Part shown: positions 1-11,784 of the stretch, piece after piece
Position numbering within the stretch: the stretch's first letter is position 1
Layout of the letters: each line of letters opens with the position of its first letter
Assembly (NCBI GenBank): GCA_004794655.1
Contig: SMMW01000005.1
Coordinates: 1,054,001-1,118,000 of the forward strand
Direction: 5' to 3'
DNA from: Marisa cornuarietis
Taxonomy: Eukaryota; Mollusca; Gastropoda; Architaenioglossa; Ampullariidae
DNA: 64,000 nucleotides
Translations under genes and position numbers: made by a program
The notes under the pieces: model-generated
What the model was told of the DNA's origin: nothing
Seen by the model: the letters and a program-made list of their open reading frames with translations, nothing else
The model's database searches: none

Positions 1-1447
1 CCCTAAACACTGCACGTGCTGTTCAAAGCAGCTGAAGAGACTAGGGCTAAGCTTACTCTATGCGTTAGCTTTAACTCTACTTTAAAGGACCCATCACATT
101 GGCATACATCTTTGTATTTCTGGTATTTTCTTGTATCTGGAGCTTGTTTTGTTTAATTTCAGTTTTTACTTTCCTACATCTGAGACTACTCTCAATTACT
201 ACATTTAAGATATAAATTAAAATCCTGGATTATAAATGTTCTTTAAAGCTTCTCGTATGACAGCTACAGTGACTTTAACTTACTAAACACACCCAAGAAT
301 AGTTTTATAGAGTGGCTGACTTTATGAGCAAATTAAATTAAGATCACAGCTCAGATTCAAGCATCTTTATGTTAGCATGTGCGAAGTTAATCGTTCTTAG
401 TTATCCCCAGAGAAACCTGTGTGAAGTGTAGAATCAACCCACGCCTGGATTTAAGGTGGAGATTAATCTGCACTTAGTGTGTACCGATTTCTGAGCTGAA
501 TAAAGTTCTAATAACACAGACAAGCTGATTACTTTAAGGCACAGGAAAGCTGATTATTTGTTCTGTCTCAGTCCCTGCGTCTTTTCACTTCCCACCAACG
601 ACCTGTACTTGCAGACAATTTACATGTTGAGGATGAATGTTTCTACGATATTATCAGAAGTATTTCAGAAGATTATTCTGTATTTTTCTCAGGATTGACT
701 TGTCTAAGGTTAAGGAGTTCCAGGTTTGTTAAAAATTATTTTAAAAGTCAACTATTTCACCAGCTGCCTTCAATAAAAAAAGATAAATAAAGTTCGACTA
801 AATTATTAGCAGTCGTCCAAAAGTTACATTTGTCACAACTACGGCGGTATAGAAAGATAGGCAGACAATCGACTTATTTGAGCATGAACAGGAACATGAA
901 AGGTTTGGTTCCCTAGTGACAAATAAGCTACCTACCCAACACCATAAGTACTGACGATTATAATCGTACAAACGTACGTGGCGTGGTATATTTCAAAATA
1001 AATATTATTCATTGAGATTAAACCTTCTTCTGTTTCCGGCATACCGTTGAGAGGAAAACTGTTTACTGTATTGTTAGAAAGAAGTAAATTTTATGATTTC
1101 TTGGATACGCCTAATTACAGTTATATGTTCCCATGTTTCCAACTGGATGTTGTCTTTCCGACGAAAAGCATCAATATTCATCATGACATCAGGAGTGTAG
1201 TTGTTGTTTGTGTATGTTGACATCTACAGTAATGCAAAGTTGGAAGTGGGTTATTATCTCACATTTTCAGAATCAACATCTCGATAGGAACTGAGCCAAA
1301 CAATTTTAAAAAGTGCCCCTGTTGGTGTAAAATGCACTTTGTAAAAAAGTACATTTGGGATCTGAAGGTAGTGCAATACACTTATATGCTTGTAAAGTTT
1401 CATCGGGTATCCTCTGGAGGCTCATTGTTATTAAAACTAATAAAACA

Positions 1448-1454
1448 TAGCTGC

Positions 1455-1495
<41 letters not shown>

Positions 1496-1501
1496 ATGAT
1501 G
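1448..1501. repeat. Compound trinucleotide microsatellite (CTG)n(ATG)n
   Basis: An uninterrupted run of CTG units passes directly into ATG units. It creates an artificial polyserine/isoleucine frame on the minus strand, which is not taken as a gene. Confidence 0.95.
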
Positions 1502-2254
1502 AAAAAATGTATAGCATACGACAACTTCTTAATAAGTAAGTCGATAAAGTACCTTGATAAAGATATTTAGGTCGTAGTCAGTTTGTCTTTGGCAAGGTCG
1601 CTTTGATCCCGCAAACTCAACCAGAGCGAAACACAGCAAACTTACAACCTTTTATCAAATGGGTTTTAAAAAATGTAACGCCTGCATTTCCTCCACAGAA
1701 TTTTACAGCGTCGAGTCGTTAGCAGCTGTCTATTAACCCTTCTGTGTGTTGCCGACAAGATCTCGAATACCTCACTCGTTTCCGATGGGTTGGTTGGTTC
1801 AGTAGGAAAGTGTTTCCTATGGGAAAGAGAAATGCGTATGTGGTAGAAAATTGAGTACCTGAAGAGAACTCCTAACGGTCAGCCTTGTGAACATGCTGCA
1901 TACAGTGATCAGTGACGAGTGAACCAAGAACCGGGGCTTCGCCTAGATTTCTTGTCCTAGGCAGAGTGAACCACTTACCCTAGGACACTTTACCTAACAA
2001 TATTCACAGGGGCATTTTAAGACAATCACCTCAAGAATAATTCAACTTATCAACAGTCAGCATGAATTTAGGCCAGCTCTATGTGTACAGATATCGCAGA
2101 AAGGAAAATGACCGTGCTATAGATGTATAGCTTATAGCCGGTAGACAGTTAAATGATGTGTAACTCTTCCTCACCTTGACTCATGTGAAATGTAGTTCTC
2201 TCCCCTGCGGAGGATAACATTGGCTTTTCACAAGTAATAGATATACCAAATTTT

Positions 2255-2440
2255 GCACATCTCGTCTTACTGGCTGCTTTGTCTTCCCTAGCCTTTTCGG
2301 AAGGCAGGTATCTATTCAGCAGCTTGGTCAGGTGGAAGAAATATGCTGCACCACACGGGTATTGAATCAGATAGTCTGCAAACCTCTATAGCCTCGATCA
2401 TACGTCTTTAGTCGCTACAGGCTTTTCTAATGAAAGTATA
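2255..2440 (-). mobile_element. tRNA-derived SINE, copy 1 (diverged)
   Basis: Read on the minus strand, this segment has a degraded box A followed by a box-B-like GATTCAATACC. A tail then resembles the copy at 36.6 kb: it shares the blocks read on + as CAGGTA-CCATTCA, the AGCTGGGTC-like block, and GGTATTGAA. The 36.6 kb copy has better preserved polymerase III boxes. SINEs of this kind are non-autonomous and use a LINE for transposition. Boundaries are approximate. Confidence 0.55.
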
Positions 2441-3633
2441 CAGGTTAACCAGTTTTCTATCTACCACAAACATAAAGAAAAAGAAGGAAAAAACATGAAT
2501 GAAGGAACCAAATATTTTTAAAATTTTGTAAGAAAAATATTGCTGTTTGAAAACTACGTCAATGATAATAAAGCATGATGAGATGGGAGGAAAGACAAGC
2601 GCTTCGTTGTTTGTGTCAAAGGTGGTATTCGATCCACCATATAATACGCTTGTTGTCTATTGACTAGTGAATTATAACAGACATAAAAAAATGTCCTCAA
2701 AGTAATATTTTTACAAAAACCCGTTTGGGGTGTGATATAGAAATTAAAAGAGGGTCACCAGAATGAATTGTTCGGGTTCTCTTTTTCACTTCAGATTGCT
2801 GTCACTAGCGCTAAAACGGAGCCTCCCAAAGCTGATGTCAATAGTTACTTAAAGCCAAACGTTGAACCAGCAAATTTCTTTTCATTGTCTTCGTCATCAA
2901 CGAAGTAAAGTGCCTAGTCAAAAAAAAAACATTTATCTCTGATAATAAATCCATAAAAATCTAGAGTTTATTAACTTTTGCTTTAATATGGGACTGAACG
3001 AGAGATTGTAGCACGTCTCCCATCACTTGTACTTTTTATGTATTTCTGTGTGCATTTTCTTCCACGAAATTACTTTGCTGCTGTTAAAAGCATCATCTTT
3101 GGGAGGCGCAGTAACATGTCACTAGTTTGGCGCTCAGTCTTTGAATACACATTTACCCTGTTACCTTTACCAGCCTGCTGATGTAGACTCTAGACTGTCT
3201 ATAGTTTATCTACCACAAATAAGTAAACCGCACTCCGGTTTGAAACAACTAGGGGCAAGTCCAAAGGGAGATAATTGAAACAAATGTTATTAACGTTTTT
3301 TTAATATCAAATACAAATTACCAAATTATAAATCTTGTCGACCTATAATTTGGAAAGACTTGTATATACAGAAACTTTAAACTAAGCACACATAATCATG
3401 CACGCATATTCTTGCACGTCTTTCTCTCACACACAAATGCGCGCACAGTTGATCTCGCTCTCTCACACGCGTAGTAGTTTGCTCTGTTGCTTCTATTGAG
3501 AAGAGCAATAGAGGAAAAAAAAAAGAGAATAATGACGTTTAATGCTTCTGACTGGTAGCTGCTGTGTAGGTTCATGGAGCTATTTTTAGTTTATTGTTTT
3601 ATGTATGTTGTATAAGTGCTACTCGTGTTACAG

Positions 3634-3720
3634 GTGTCAGTCTCTCGCCAAAGTGACGGTGTGTAGGTAGTAAAGACTGACCTAGAAACTCAATTCATCT
3701 GCACGACTGACGGACACCTA
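3634..3720 (+). pseudogene. psi-D exon 2 remnant (D1 Ig-like exon)
   Basis: A preserved acceptor (GTTACAG) is followed by sequence that aligns base by base, with small gaps, to the start of gene C exon 2 (53405 onward). Shared blocks include TCAGTCT, AGTGACGGT, CTGACC, TTCA-CTGCA and GACACC. A stop codon and small indels close the frame, and similarity fades after about 90 bases. This is the first of four collinear remnants of a decayed fourth member of the receptor family. It could instead be a stray exon duplicate, but the later remnants in the same order argue for a former gene. Confidence 0.55.
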
Positions 3721-3740
3721 CAGAGTTCATTAGGACTGGA

Positions 3741-5099
3741 AAGAGTTCACATTATCAGTCTTCATTGCAGTGTCATCAATGAGTGCAGACTGCATCTATG
3801 CTGATGGCATATACCTTTTTGTGGACATTATAGTATCTACACTACCGCCACACCCAGTAAACTCTTCACTTTTGAGACCAGCTTCCATCATAATCCTCCT
3901 CGTCACCGTCATCCTCTTCATCATCATCACAATCATCATGTGCGTGTGTGTGTGTTCAAGCCGATCGCATATGACGAAGCTCATGGAACATTAGTTGAAG
4001 ACTTGATCAATCAAATAACTCTATGCAATGTGTGTCGTGGTGTAACCTATCCCTGCTTGTGGAAAACAGAGCATATTTCCCAGAAATCATTATATTTGCA
4101 ACTGAGAATTGTGAGGTGCTATTGATCTACACAGACTTATACGTATGTGTTCGTTATTTAGTCACACAGCTGATGCACACTAGTCCGATTACTGCAACAT
4201 CTGTCGTGTGTGAAGTGTCCTTGTTGCAACCCCTTTATGGGAACATAGGAGCTATTGTAAGAGTTCTATTCGAAGCAGAAACCTATGGAGTAGTCTGCAC
4301 TCAATAAGCTTCAGTATATAGTCTGTGTAGCCAATACACTAAAGACAAATCTAATGGCAGGTGTCAGAGCTGTTGAGTGTGCAACACATTAGTTGCACAG
4401 GGGCCAAGGAGTGATCTTAGTGATACAAACAGATGCTGACTACAAATAACAAAGAAGTTTGAGTCTTGCGTAAACCCTTTAGCTGATGGGCCGTTGCAGT
4501 TTCACTCCGAACCAGCAAATAAGGTTGCACCAAGGAGAACTGTAAACGGGTGCCACGATCAGAGAGGACTACCGTGTGAGGCAGGTAAGAGTCGACCCTA
4601 CCCTATGCCGTCCTCATTGAATAACACATTCAGTCTTTTGTCAGGCCTTTGTCCTTTTCGTACAAATATCCCGCCGGTGGGGTCATGCCCAAGCGTTATA
4701 TTACAGAAAAACACGAGCTTGGTGTTAAAGGAATAGTGCGGTGCATTTTCCAACTATTGATTGCAAAAAGCTTGGTGCAATTTATTATTTCTCCAAATCT
4801 GGGTTTAATTTTTGAGATACGCGCCTGCAAACAACATCATGTACATAATGAAGTCAACAACACAGAAGTTACAATGGTATGTAGATTCGTTTACGTTGCC
4901 AAGGCCTAAGTAAATGAGATAGCTGAGACCATATGTCAAGCGTATTGGTGTACAAATGTCACACCACAATCTTCCAGTGTATAGCAATGTTCATAGGCAA
5001 GTCTCTTGAGCGGAGCTTCATCTATTTGTTGGTAGGGTGGGGGAGGAATGAACCTAACTAGTCCTAGACAAAACACATTTTACAACTTAAAGCGTCAAC
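3741..5099. other. Presumed intron of psi-D; no exon recognised
   Basis: No Ig-like exon was recognised. A stretch at about 4492-4585 sits between a good acceptor (TTGCAG) and a good donor (GCAGGTAAG) and has one open frame. It resembles no exon of genes A-C, so it is not called. The remainder of exon 2 and the counterpart of exon 3 of the B/C pattern were not found. Confidence 0.35.
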
Positions 5100-5363
5100 G
5101 GGGCCAGTTGCACACGTTTCTAAACCTTAAAACTGTTCTAAAGAAGCAAAATCTCTTCTTAGCCATTTTGATGAATTGCAGAAAAACATACAAAAAAATT
5201 GTACTGACAGGACGGAAAGTCAGATTAAAAAAAACTCTCTTTTACTTAAAGCAGTTTTACTTTTAAAAATTCTAAAATTGTGGTGTGCACTTTAAACTAA
5301 TTATCTAAATAGAGTCAAGGCCTAAAGTGTTTAAAATTAGAAATGTGTTGTGCAACTGGCCCC
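5100..5363. mobile_element. MITE copy 1 with GGGGCCAGTTGCACA inverted termini
   Basis: The element starts GGGGCCAGTTGCACA and ends with its exact reverse complement TGTGCAACTGGCCCC. It is about 264 bp, AT-rich, has no coding capacity and contains further internal inverted segments (TTAAAACTG and CAGTTTTA-type blocks). A second copy of nearly the same length lies at 54947-55212. Size, termini and dispersed copies are typical of a non-autonomous DNA transposon (MITE). No clear target-site duplication is visible around this copy, so the superfamily is not assigned. Confidence 0.8.
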
Positions 5364-7422
5364 ACAGGATGGCTAGAATGGAAGGCTTTACTGAAATATT
5401 TTCAAAAGCTTTGTAAGGCAGTTTCCGAAAAAACGTGTTCAGGTCGAAAGGGTCTCTTTAGTAAGGCTGAAAGGCGTTTGTGAACATAATCTCGCGAAGA
5501 ACGTCATGTCCATAGATCGTTTTTCAGAAAGACGTCAAGGTTCAGTCGTGCATGACGGTATTGTGGGGTTAAGAGCAAGGAAGAAAATGTGCTCCGCAGT
5601 CTAAATAACTTTTTGTCTGGGGCTCTGCCCGTGGAGTAAACTGTGTGAATACAGCTCTTTGGGAGGAGGGGATTGATGTTATTACGCCGAGCCAGCAACT
5701 TAACGAAGATCGCGCCAAATTTAACAGGTGCAACAAGCAGGATTAAAAAAGAAACAGCGTGCCCGAGACGGGATATAAGCCAGCCCTCACTGTATCGGTG
5801 ACAGGCGCTAACCCTAGCACCATCAGCCCGCCCCAAAGTTCTGTGGGGGAAAAATTGTAATTTGCTGAAAGAAACACTGATATTATAAATCCACAGTTTT
5901 TTACGAAAAGGTCAGTAAAACAAATTAATACGAATTGTGATTTCATTTTCTAAGGCACATTTGAGAATTATTATTGGGATTTCCAAAATCGTTCCAATAA
6001 CAAATATTCAAACAACGGGAGCCATATTTCCATTATTTTATAGTAATGATTCCTACCTCGTTCTAGCATGTTACTCTACCCACTTTACCTAAATCATGTT
6101 AAGAAACTTTATAAAAGTTACAGACTGAGCAATCAGTGATTTTAGGATAATAAAAAAGATTGTAAACATCAATTTCATGTAATTATACTCAACCACTTAA
6201 TACAATTGAAGCATAGGTCATTTATCAATATAATAGAAGAAGGGATAATGGTAAAACCACTCAGAGCTCGGCGGAAACACATATGTCTTTGATTTTCTTT
6301 TGCTCCCTTGTCTAACCCTTTTGCTTATTTAACTCTTCTTTCCAAGTGCTTTCTCTTGGTATTGGGATTTTGCAGTTTTAGACACAGGTTTTTCGTCTTC
6401 TTAGTGCCCATTACAAAAACGAAAAGAAATCAACCACTAACAGAACAGATTCAACCACAGTCGTTGCACGCGGTAGGAATGAAGACACAATATGAATGGC
6501 ATAAAGAAGTTTGCATGGGAGGTCAAGATATCTCGAGAGTCACTTTGCACCTCTTCTGTCTTGCTAATAGGGAAGATATAAGAATCGAATGTTCACCATC
6601 ACTGAGCTTTAATGGTCTCTCGTGTACCACGAAATGATGATGGATGGATGAAGGATGGGTGGATGGAGGATGGATGGATGGATGGAGGATTGATGATGAT
6701 TGATAATTCATGTTCTTTTTATTTTTCTCTTTTACTCACATTCAAGGACTAAACGCTTGAATGTGTGATGACAGTTTTCCCGTCAGGTGTTGAAGCACAA
6801 TGGTTATTGAACAGCTTTACAACAACAGCTACGTTTTCTTAAGACCTATGAACGCAATGCTGACACTCATTAGACCTAAGTCTTTAAGGTATGTGTTTGA
6901 GGATCGCTTACTTCCTCTTGTATTTTAAACATTGTGTTTAGAAATGCTTTATAAAAATTCTATTATTATTATTTGTGAAGTTAATCTGAATCAACGGTAT
7001 ACGCTACACACCAATAATATTCACTTTGCCAGAATGCTACTCTTTTAGGAACTCAAAGTAGCTGCTTGTGTAATGAGTATGAAATCGTGTGCTAAATTCT
7101 AGACAGACAGGCAGCATTTAATTGTGTCAGCTCACATACAGGCACGTTGTTTCGAAAGAAAAAGAAAACTTTGTAAAGACATTTATTTCCTCAGAATTTT
7201 GCATTTCAGTCTTTATGTCTATGGTACTGTTAAAATTTACTTATAAATTTATAATTTTACATTTTTCTCTGTTAGAAACTTTTCTGAAAAAAGGAAGCCC
7301 TTGTTAATTCTCTCTGAATTTTGCAAACTATTACAAAAGGTTCGCTTTATTTCATTTCTGAAGTTTGTTTTTGTTTTTTTGCTGTTTATTTAAAACATAT
7401 TTTTATTATCTTTGGGTCACAG
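5364..7422. other. Presumed psi-D intron, no gene recognised
   Basis: AT-rich, with only short chance frames and a GGAT microsatellite. A short stretch near 7115-7145 weakly recalls the end of exon 3 (the TGTCAGCT block) but is too short to call. Confidence 0.4.
6639..6690. repeat. (GGAT)n-type microsatellite
   Basis: Imperfect tandem GGAT and GGATGGA units. Confidence 0.85.
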
Positions 7423-7600
7423 CTATAAAAATGGGAATCTGGGCCCTGGTTACATCACCAGACATCCACAGAGAATGTGGTTCCTGTAATTCCAGCACAA
7501 CATTTCCAGCACAGAAGACAAAATCACCAACAACCTGCCAGCCAACTAGCCATCCTAGAACAAGAGACACTGTGGATTTTTGGTGTCTTGGACCAACCAG
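7423..7600 (+). pseudogene. psi-D exon 4 remnant (second half of D2)
   Basis: An acceptor-like TCACAG precedes an open frame that reads VTSP, then GSCNSSTTFPAQ. It aligns with gene C GSCQFNTTLPAEEG and gene B VTSP...GFCQFNTTLPQEEG. Nucleotide similarity is visible around GGTTCCTGT and the CCAGCA block. After this the frame departs from the family: the conserved SPGGRTYS block is not recognisable, no good donor follows, and a stop occurs at about 7626. The acceptor phase also differs from phase 0 of the B/C exon. Most likely a decayed exon; a strongly diverged functional exon is not excluded. Confidence 0.5.
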
Positions 7601-7947
7601 TCTAAACTTTTCTTCTGATTATAAATAGATTACAGCTAGTAAACAAAACTTTTGACTTTACATGTAACGTTTCTCTCTATTTTAATCGTAAACTCTTATT
7701 TCATCTTTTCCTTCATCCTATCCATCTCTCTTTCTCTCAACAACTAAAATGATGATCATTTAGTGAATAAAAATCAATGAAATGCCTGTTTTACAGGATG
7801 GAGGCCAACAATGCAACACATTTTATTTCTTATTTCTCATTCACCACCTGTAGCTTTTTTCTTTGTGTCATGATAATGAGTGAATAAAAACATTTCTTTT
7901 CAATGTCCGCGGCAGTGCATATAAACTTTGAAACGTGTTATGTGCAG

Positions 7948-8164
7948 GGTGACACCACCTGTCATACCAGCTATGCCACATGATCCACAGCCCTACCCAT
8001 CTGAAAGCATTAAAACCAGTTGTAACTCTAGACCTACTGGATACCTGAAACAGATTATCTGGCATCTGGCAGATAAGGGGAGAGCAGCGAGGCAAGTGCA
8101 ACAGTCGACACCACCAGATCTACACCATATGAAGTTTGTGACCTTGTCATATATTTGTGACCAG
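7948..8164 (+). pseudogene. psi-D exon 5 remnant (D3 Ig-like exon)
   Basis: An acceptor (TATGTGCAG) leads into an open frame with PQPY, a TSC cysteine, TGYLK and DLHHMKFVTL. These match APQPYLLENT, TCTC, AGYLN and ELHYNQILTL of gene B exon 5 in the same order. The segment is shorter than the 303-nt exon of B and C, lacks the second half of the cysteine pattern, has a poor donor (CAGGTTTGT) and the wrong entry phase. It lies after the exon 4 remnant, as in B and C. Confidence 0.5.
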
Positions 8165-9443
8165 GTTTGTTTGGGACAAGGGAATATCATTCATTTGGTG
8201 ATTAGATTGATTAGTTTTTAATTACTTTGAGAGCATAGATCCAGCAAAGGTGTATGCATCTGCCAAAGTGCATGATTATACAATATCATAGAGATGTGGT
8301 AAATCCAATGATAAACAAGACCAGTTAAAATAGACTTACATAAGCACATTCACTAAAAGCTATACATACACTACATACCAAAACACAGTCTCTAGGAATT
8401 TACCCACTTACACAAAACCTCTACTCATACACCATCACCATAAATCTCAAGCACACATGAAAAATCATTACAATCCAAACATATCTTCCACACCACTGAC
8501 CAGCAAAATAAAACTAATTAGTATCAGTCCTTACCCACCTCATACACCACCATGACAAAGATCACCACTTATCTTCATACACCATCCCCACCTATGCTCA
8601 CACACACACGCACAAAGATCAAGGCCACTACCCACCAAAGCAAATAAACCAAAACAATTAACTTCAATCTGAGAAAGAGAAATTGATTGATTGAAACTTT
8701 ATTTCTACAAAAGCCTGTCTCCAGCATTAAGGTCATTTTACAAGATATGATAGAATTATTATAGACAAATTTACACAAATCGATTAAAAATGACTTCTAA
8801 AAACATGTTTACAGGAAGCACTGAGTTCCTTTCCATATTTATCTCTCAAGTCAGCACAAAAAGAGCAGATAAATAAGACATGTATTTAATACTCAAAGCA
8901 TCTGGGCAAAATGGGCAATGAGGAGCTACCTCATATGATGCAAAATAGATTATGCTGCAATTTATTTCTGAAACAACAAATGTAAAATGAGCATATGCCT
9001 TTCTTATAGAAATCTTATATAATATTGTATATTTCCTGTTGCAAGCAGACTTTGGAACTTATGTAAAAATCAGAATAGTAAGTCTATATACAAGTGTTCA
9101 CCAGACATGTATACCATTCCTTACAAAAAACTTCATAGTTTCTTTTTTTTTTAGGAAACCTTTTCTTTGCCCAGCTGCTGGAATACCCAGACATACCCAA
9201 AACCCCTAGACAACAGTACATACCCCACATATTTTGGTCACGTTTTGTGACCTTTGGAATCCAGCAGATATAGCACATAATGTTTCTTTTCATACTGTAT
9301 GACTGGAAGCTTCAACAACTCCAACCAGTATTTAGTACAAATCTCCACACACTATTTGATGCTCTCACTGAAACCCCCAGGAATGTTTTACAGGCAAAAC
9401 GGTTGATCTTATCTACGGCAGCTACTTGATTAAGCCCTCAAAT
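8165..9443. other. Presumed psi-D intron, no gene recognised
   Basis: AT-rich with short CA-rich runs. No open frame with recognisable homology and no exon-like segment. Confidence 0.4.
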
Positions 9444-10530
9444 TTAATAATAATAATAATAAAGATTTTTATAGCCCATATTCACACTCATAGCACTTAA
9501 AATGGGGAAGAGACATGGACTTAATTGATAGAACACGAGGGACGGAAGAATAAACAACAGTACTGACGACAAACAGGAAACAAAAATAGAAAACACAAAA
9601 AGGCACAGAGTAACAGGAACATAGAAAATAGTGATTCTGCAGAGAAATATGGGTAGAAAAGTAGCAAGAGCGGAGGGGTGAGGGTAGGAAAGACTAGCAT
9701 TGTGTGGACTGTGTTAGGAGTAATGCTCAAGGAGGAGTTGCATTTTCAGTGCAGATTTGAAGGATTCAATTGTAGGAAGGTGGCGGATATGGAAAGGGAG
9801 AAAGTTCCATTGTTTTGCTGCACAGTAGCCAAAAATGCTGTGACCATATGGTGTTGTTCTGGTGACAGGAACAGTGGATCTAACTCGCAAGTTGTTGGTT
9901 TAGCTTTTAGAATAATTGCTTTCACATCGGCCTCAGAGACTGGTAGGAACTTGGTCATGGAGCATCCTGGGAGGGCATCACAGGAGATGCTGTCAAGCGC
10001 CGACGCCGTCTAAAGATGATAAAATGTCTGATATCTTTCTGGTGAAATAATCACTAAAAACTTACGGCAGCAGTGAAACAGGGTAGGCAGTGGGCTGTGC
10101 AAAGTCCAACCATTTGATTGCAAATGACAAATAGCTTTTTGGGGGAGGTGCAGTTAATTATTTGGCCCTGAAGATATTATGTTTTAGCCTTGAAAATGAA
10201 TTTTGCAACGCTTCGCTTAGCGGCATTATGAATTTCATTGTGGATGATGAGTCCAGTCTTCCGCCAAACACTCGCCGATGAGTGTGCTTCAGGTCACGGA
10301 GTTCGACACAGATCTGTGAATACCAAGGCGCACATCTGGACTGGCGCATCAGATGTCAAGACACTAAGGCATGGTCATCAACCACTCTACGCAAGACACA
10401 GTCAAGTTGGTCAACAAAGGGTGGTTGGAGGAGTGCCGTGTGCAGCTGTGCTTTGAATGCGTCTATCAACATTTCGTAATGAGCCTGTTCGTCTAAAAAC
10501 TGGCACCAATGAAATTTCAAATGCATGTAC
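9444..10530 (-). mobile_element. L2/CR1-like LINE fragment, copy 2 (5'-truncated, internally deleted)
   Basis: This minus-strand copy shares a (TAA)n end and the adjoining 3' block (AGATTTTTATAG then CATATTCACACTCATAG) with the full-length element at 37475-41111. About 430 bp correspond to the 3' UTR and the end of the reading frame. At about 9874 the match jumps from the segment near 37910 to the segment near 39247, so roughly 1.3 kb including the catalytic RT motifs is missing. The copy then continues to about 10530 (matching near 39910). Several frame breaks make it dead. It interrupts psi-D between the exon 5 and exon 6 remnants. Confidence 0.85.
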
Positions 10531-11562
10531 AATATATAACACAAGAACAATCTGAGTATCAAAGACTTTGTAAAACAGTAGCAAAGTTACACTTGGATTG
10601 CTAATTGTATTCAAAATTTATATTGTCCCTTTCGTAGTTTAAATTCCCGTATTACATTATTAATGTAAGTTTTGTGAATAATCCATGGCTTATGATACTT
10701 GTATGCATTTACAACCTCAAGTTTGTCTTCCCCGTAGACCCATTTTCCTTCCATTACAATGTGACCACCTTTTTTGAAAGACAACAATTTTTGTTTTAGT
10801 TAGGTAACCTTTAAATAAATTCACTGCGCTGCTTGATGTAAAGTTCTACGCTAATTTTGTAGGCCAGCATCAGTTGTTGATATTAGCTTCAAGTTTACTG
10901 CTAAAACCAAGAGAAAAAGCTCAAGCTGATGTGGAGCCCTTGGACTAACGAGTTCACAAGTGAAAAAGAGTGTTGGAATGAGCACCCAAATTTGTTTAAG
11001 TCCTAGCAAACCTCTAACAAAATGTAAAACCTGATGCTCGGAGAATTTTGTACATGCTTTTTATTATGCTCCAAAATTTTCATTGATCTCATTTGAGGAT
11101 TAACAAAGAAATTATACTGAAACAGACATTATGCGTCCATCTCGCCTGGATGATGGGAGCCAGAAGGGGCGACAACTGCTGATCACTAAAAGAACAGGAG
11201 GCTGTTGGAGTTTGATAACTGAGAACTTTTCTGTCGGTACAAAAGTGATGGATAAACTTATTTCTAGAATAATAATAATAATAATAATAAACCCTGACAT
11301 TCCTTCTTGATGACGAAATGGGCTTACGTGTAAAATTTATGGTAAATAGCCTGATTTTGTATGGTTGACATTCATCGACCTTTGTGAAAAGCGAACTTAT
11401 TCCCAAGATTTTGTTTCTGTTCTGCGAAAAAAACTAGGAAAAGGCAACGACATGCGTGCTTTTTTTCTTGAAAATATCTTTCGCTCAGTTTATAAAAGAA
11501 ATCTTATCAAAATGAGACAAGACAATATTGTGCTGAAAGCGATCCATCGATAGATGTATACG
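10531..11562. other. No gene recognised
   Basis: AT-rich DNA with an (AAT)n run at about 11269-11290, which may be the 3' tail of another retroelement in minus orientation. No exon with family similarity was found. Confidence 0.4.
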
Positions 11563-11590
11563 TAACAAAGAAATTATAATTTCTTTGTTA
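11563..11590. repeat. Perfect 28-bp palindrome
   Basis: TAACAAAGAAATTA is followed immediately by its exact reverse complement, with no spacer. It ends 13 bases before the psi-D exon 6 remnant. It may be a cruciform-prone AT palindrome or the remains of a tiny inverted-repeat insertion; function is unknown. Confidence 0.9.
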
Positions 11591-11603
11591 TATATTTACA
11601 CAG

Positions 11604-11784
11604 ACGCTGCGCAGCGTCTCTTCTGCAAAAGGAAGAAATGGTGACAACGCCAATATCTACAAGGTGGAGGATGGAGCTGCCAGATACTTGTTTGATTGCT
11701 CGCAGTCTGAAAGCAAAATATGATGAGCGGTGTGCCCTCAGAGATAGCTGCCAGTGTTGGATTATTGACGGCTTAGTAAATCAG
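11604..11784 (+). pseudogene. psi-D exon 6 remnant (D4 Ig-like exon)
   Basis: After the acceptor TTTACACAG the remnant starts ACGCTGC...CTCTTCTGC, like gene C exon 6 (ACGCTGCCAGAACTCTTCTGC). After a frameshift it reads NIYKVEDGAARYLFDCSQSES, comparable to NITVREGDQVYFSCDSEG of gene B. A second shift gives a RC...DSCQCW segment resembling the RCEDTA-Y-C-W motif of Ig C2 domains. At least two frameshifts make it non-functional. The donor AATCAGGTATGT is still good. Confidence 0.6.

Larger units (their letters stand above)
1..3633. other. No gene recognised; AT-rich flank with SINE and simple repeats
   Basis: No long open frame, no Ig-like exon and no RNA gene was recognised on either strand. 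The stretch holds a CTG/ATG microsatellite near 1.45 kb and a tRNA-derived SINE near 2.3 kb. A second possible SINE-like B box lies near 2.63 kb. The rest looks like unconstrained intergenic DNA. Confidence 0.5.

Noticed and set aside
1306..1524. 72-residue minus-strand frame with polyserine and polyisoleucine
   Set aside because: It is the translation of the CTG/ATG microsatellite; no homology or splice signals.
4492..4585. Exon-like segment between TTGCAG and GCAGGTAAG
   Set aside because: The splice signals are good, but the peptide does not match any exon of genes A-C and there is no partner exon; not enough to call.
9678..10013. 111-codon plus-strand frame over the LINE fragment, and the similar frame at 37536-37913
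   Set aside because: Both are antisense shadows of the same L2-like LINE 3' end, which is why they resemble each other.
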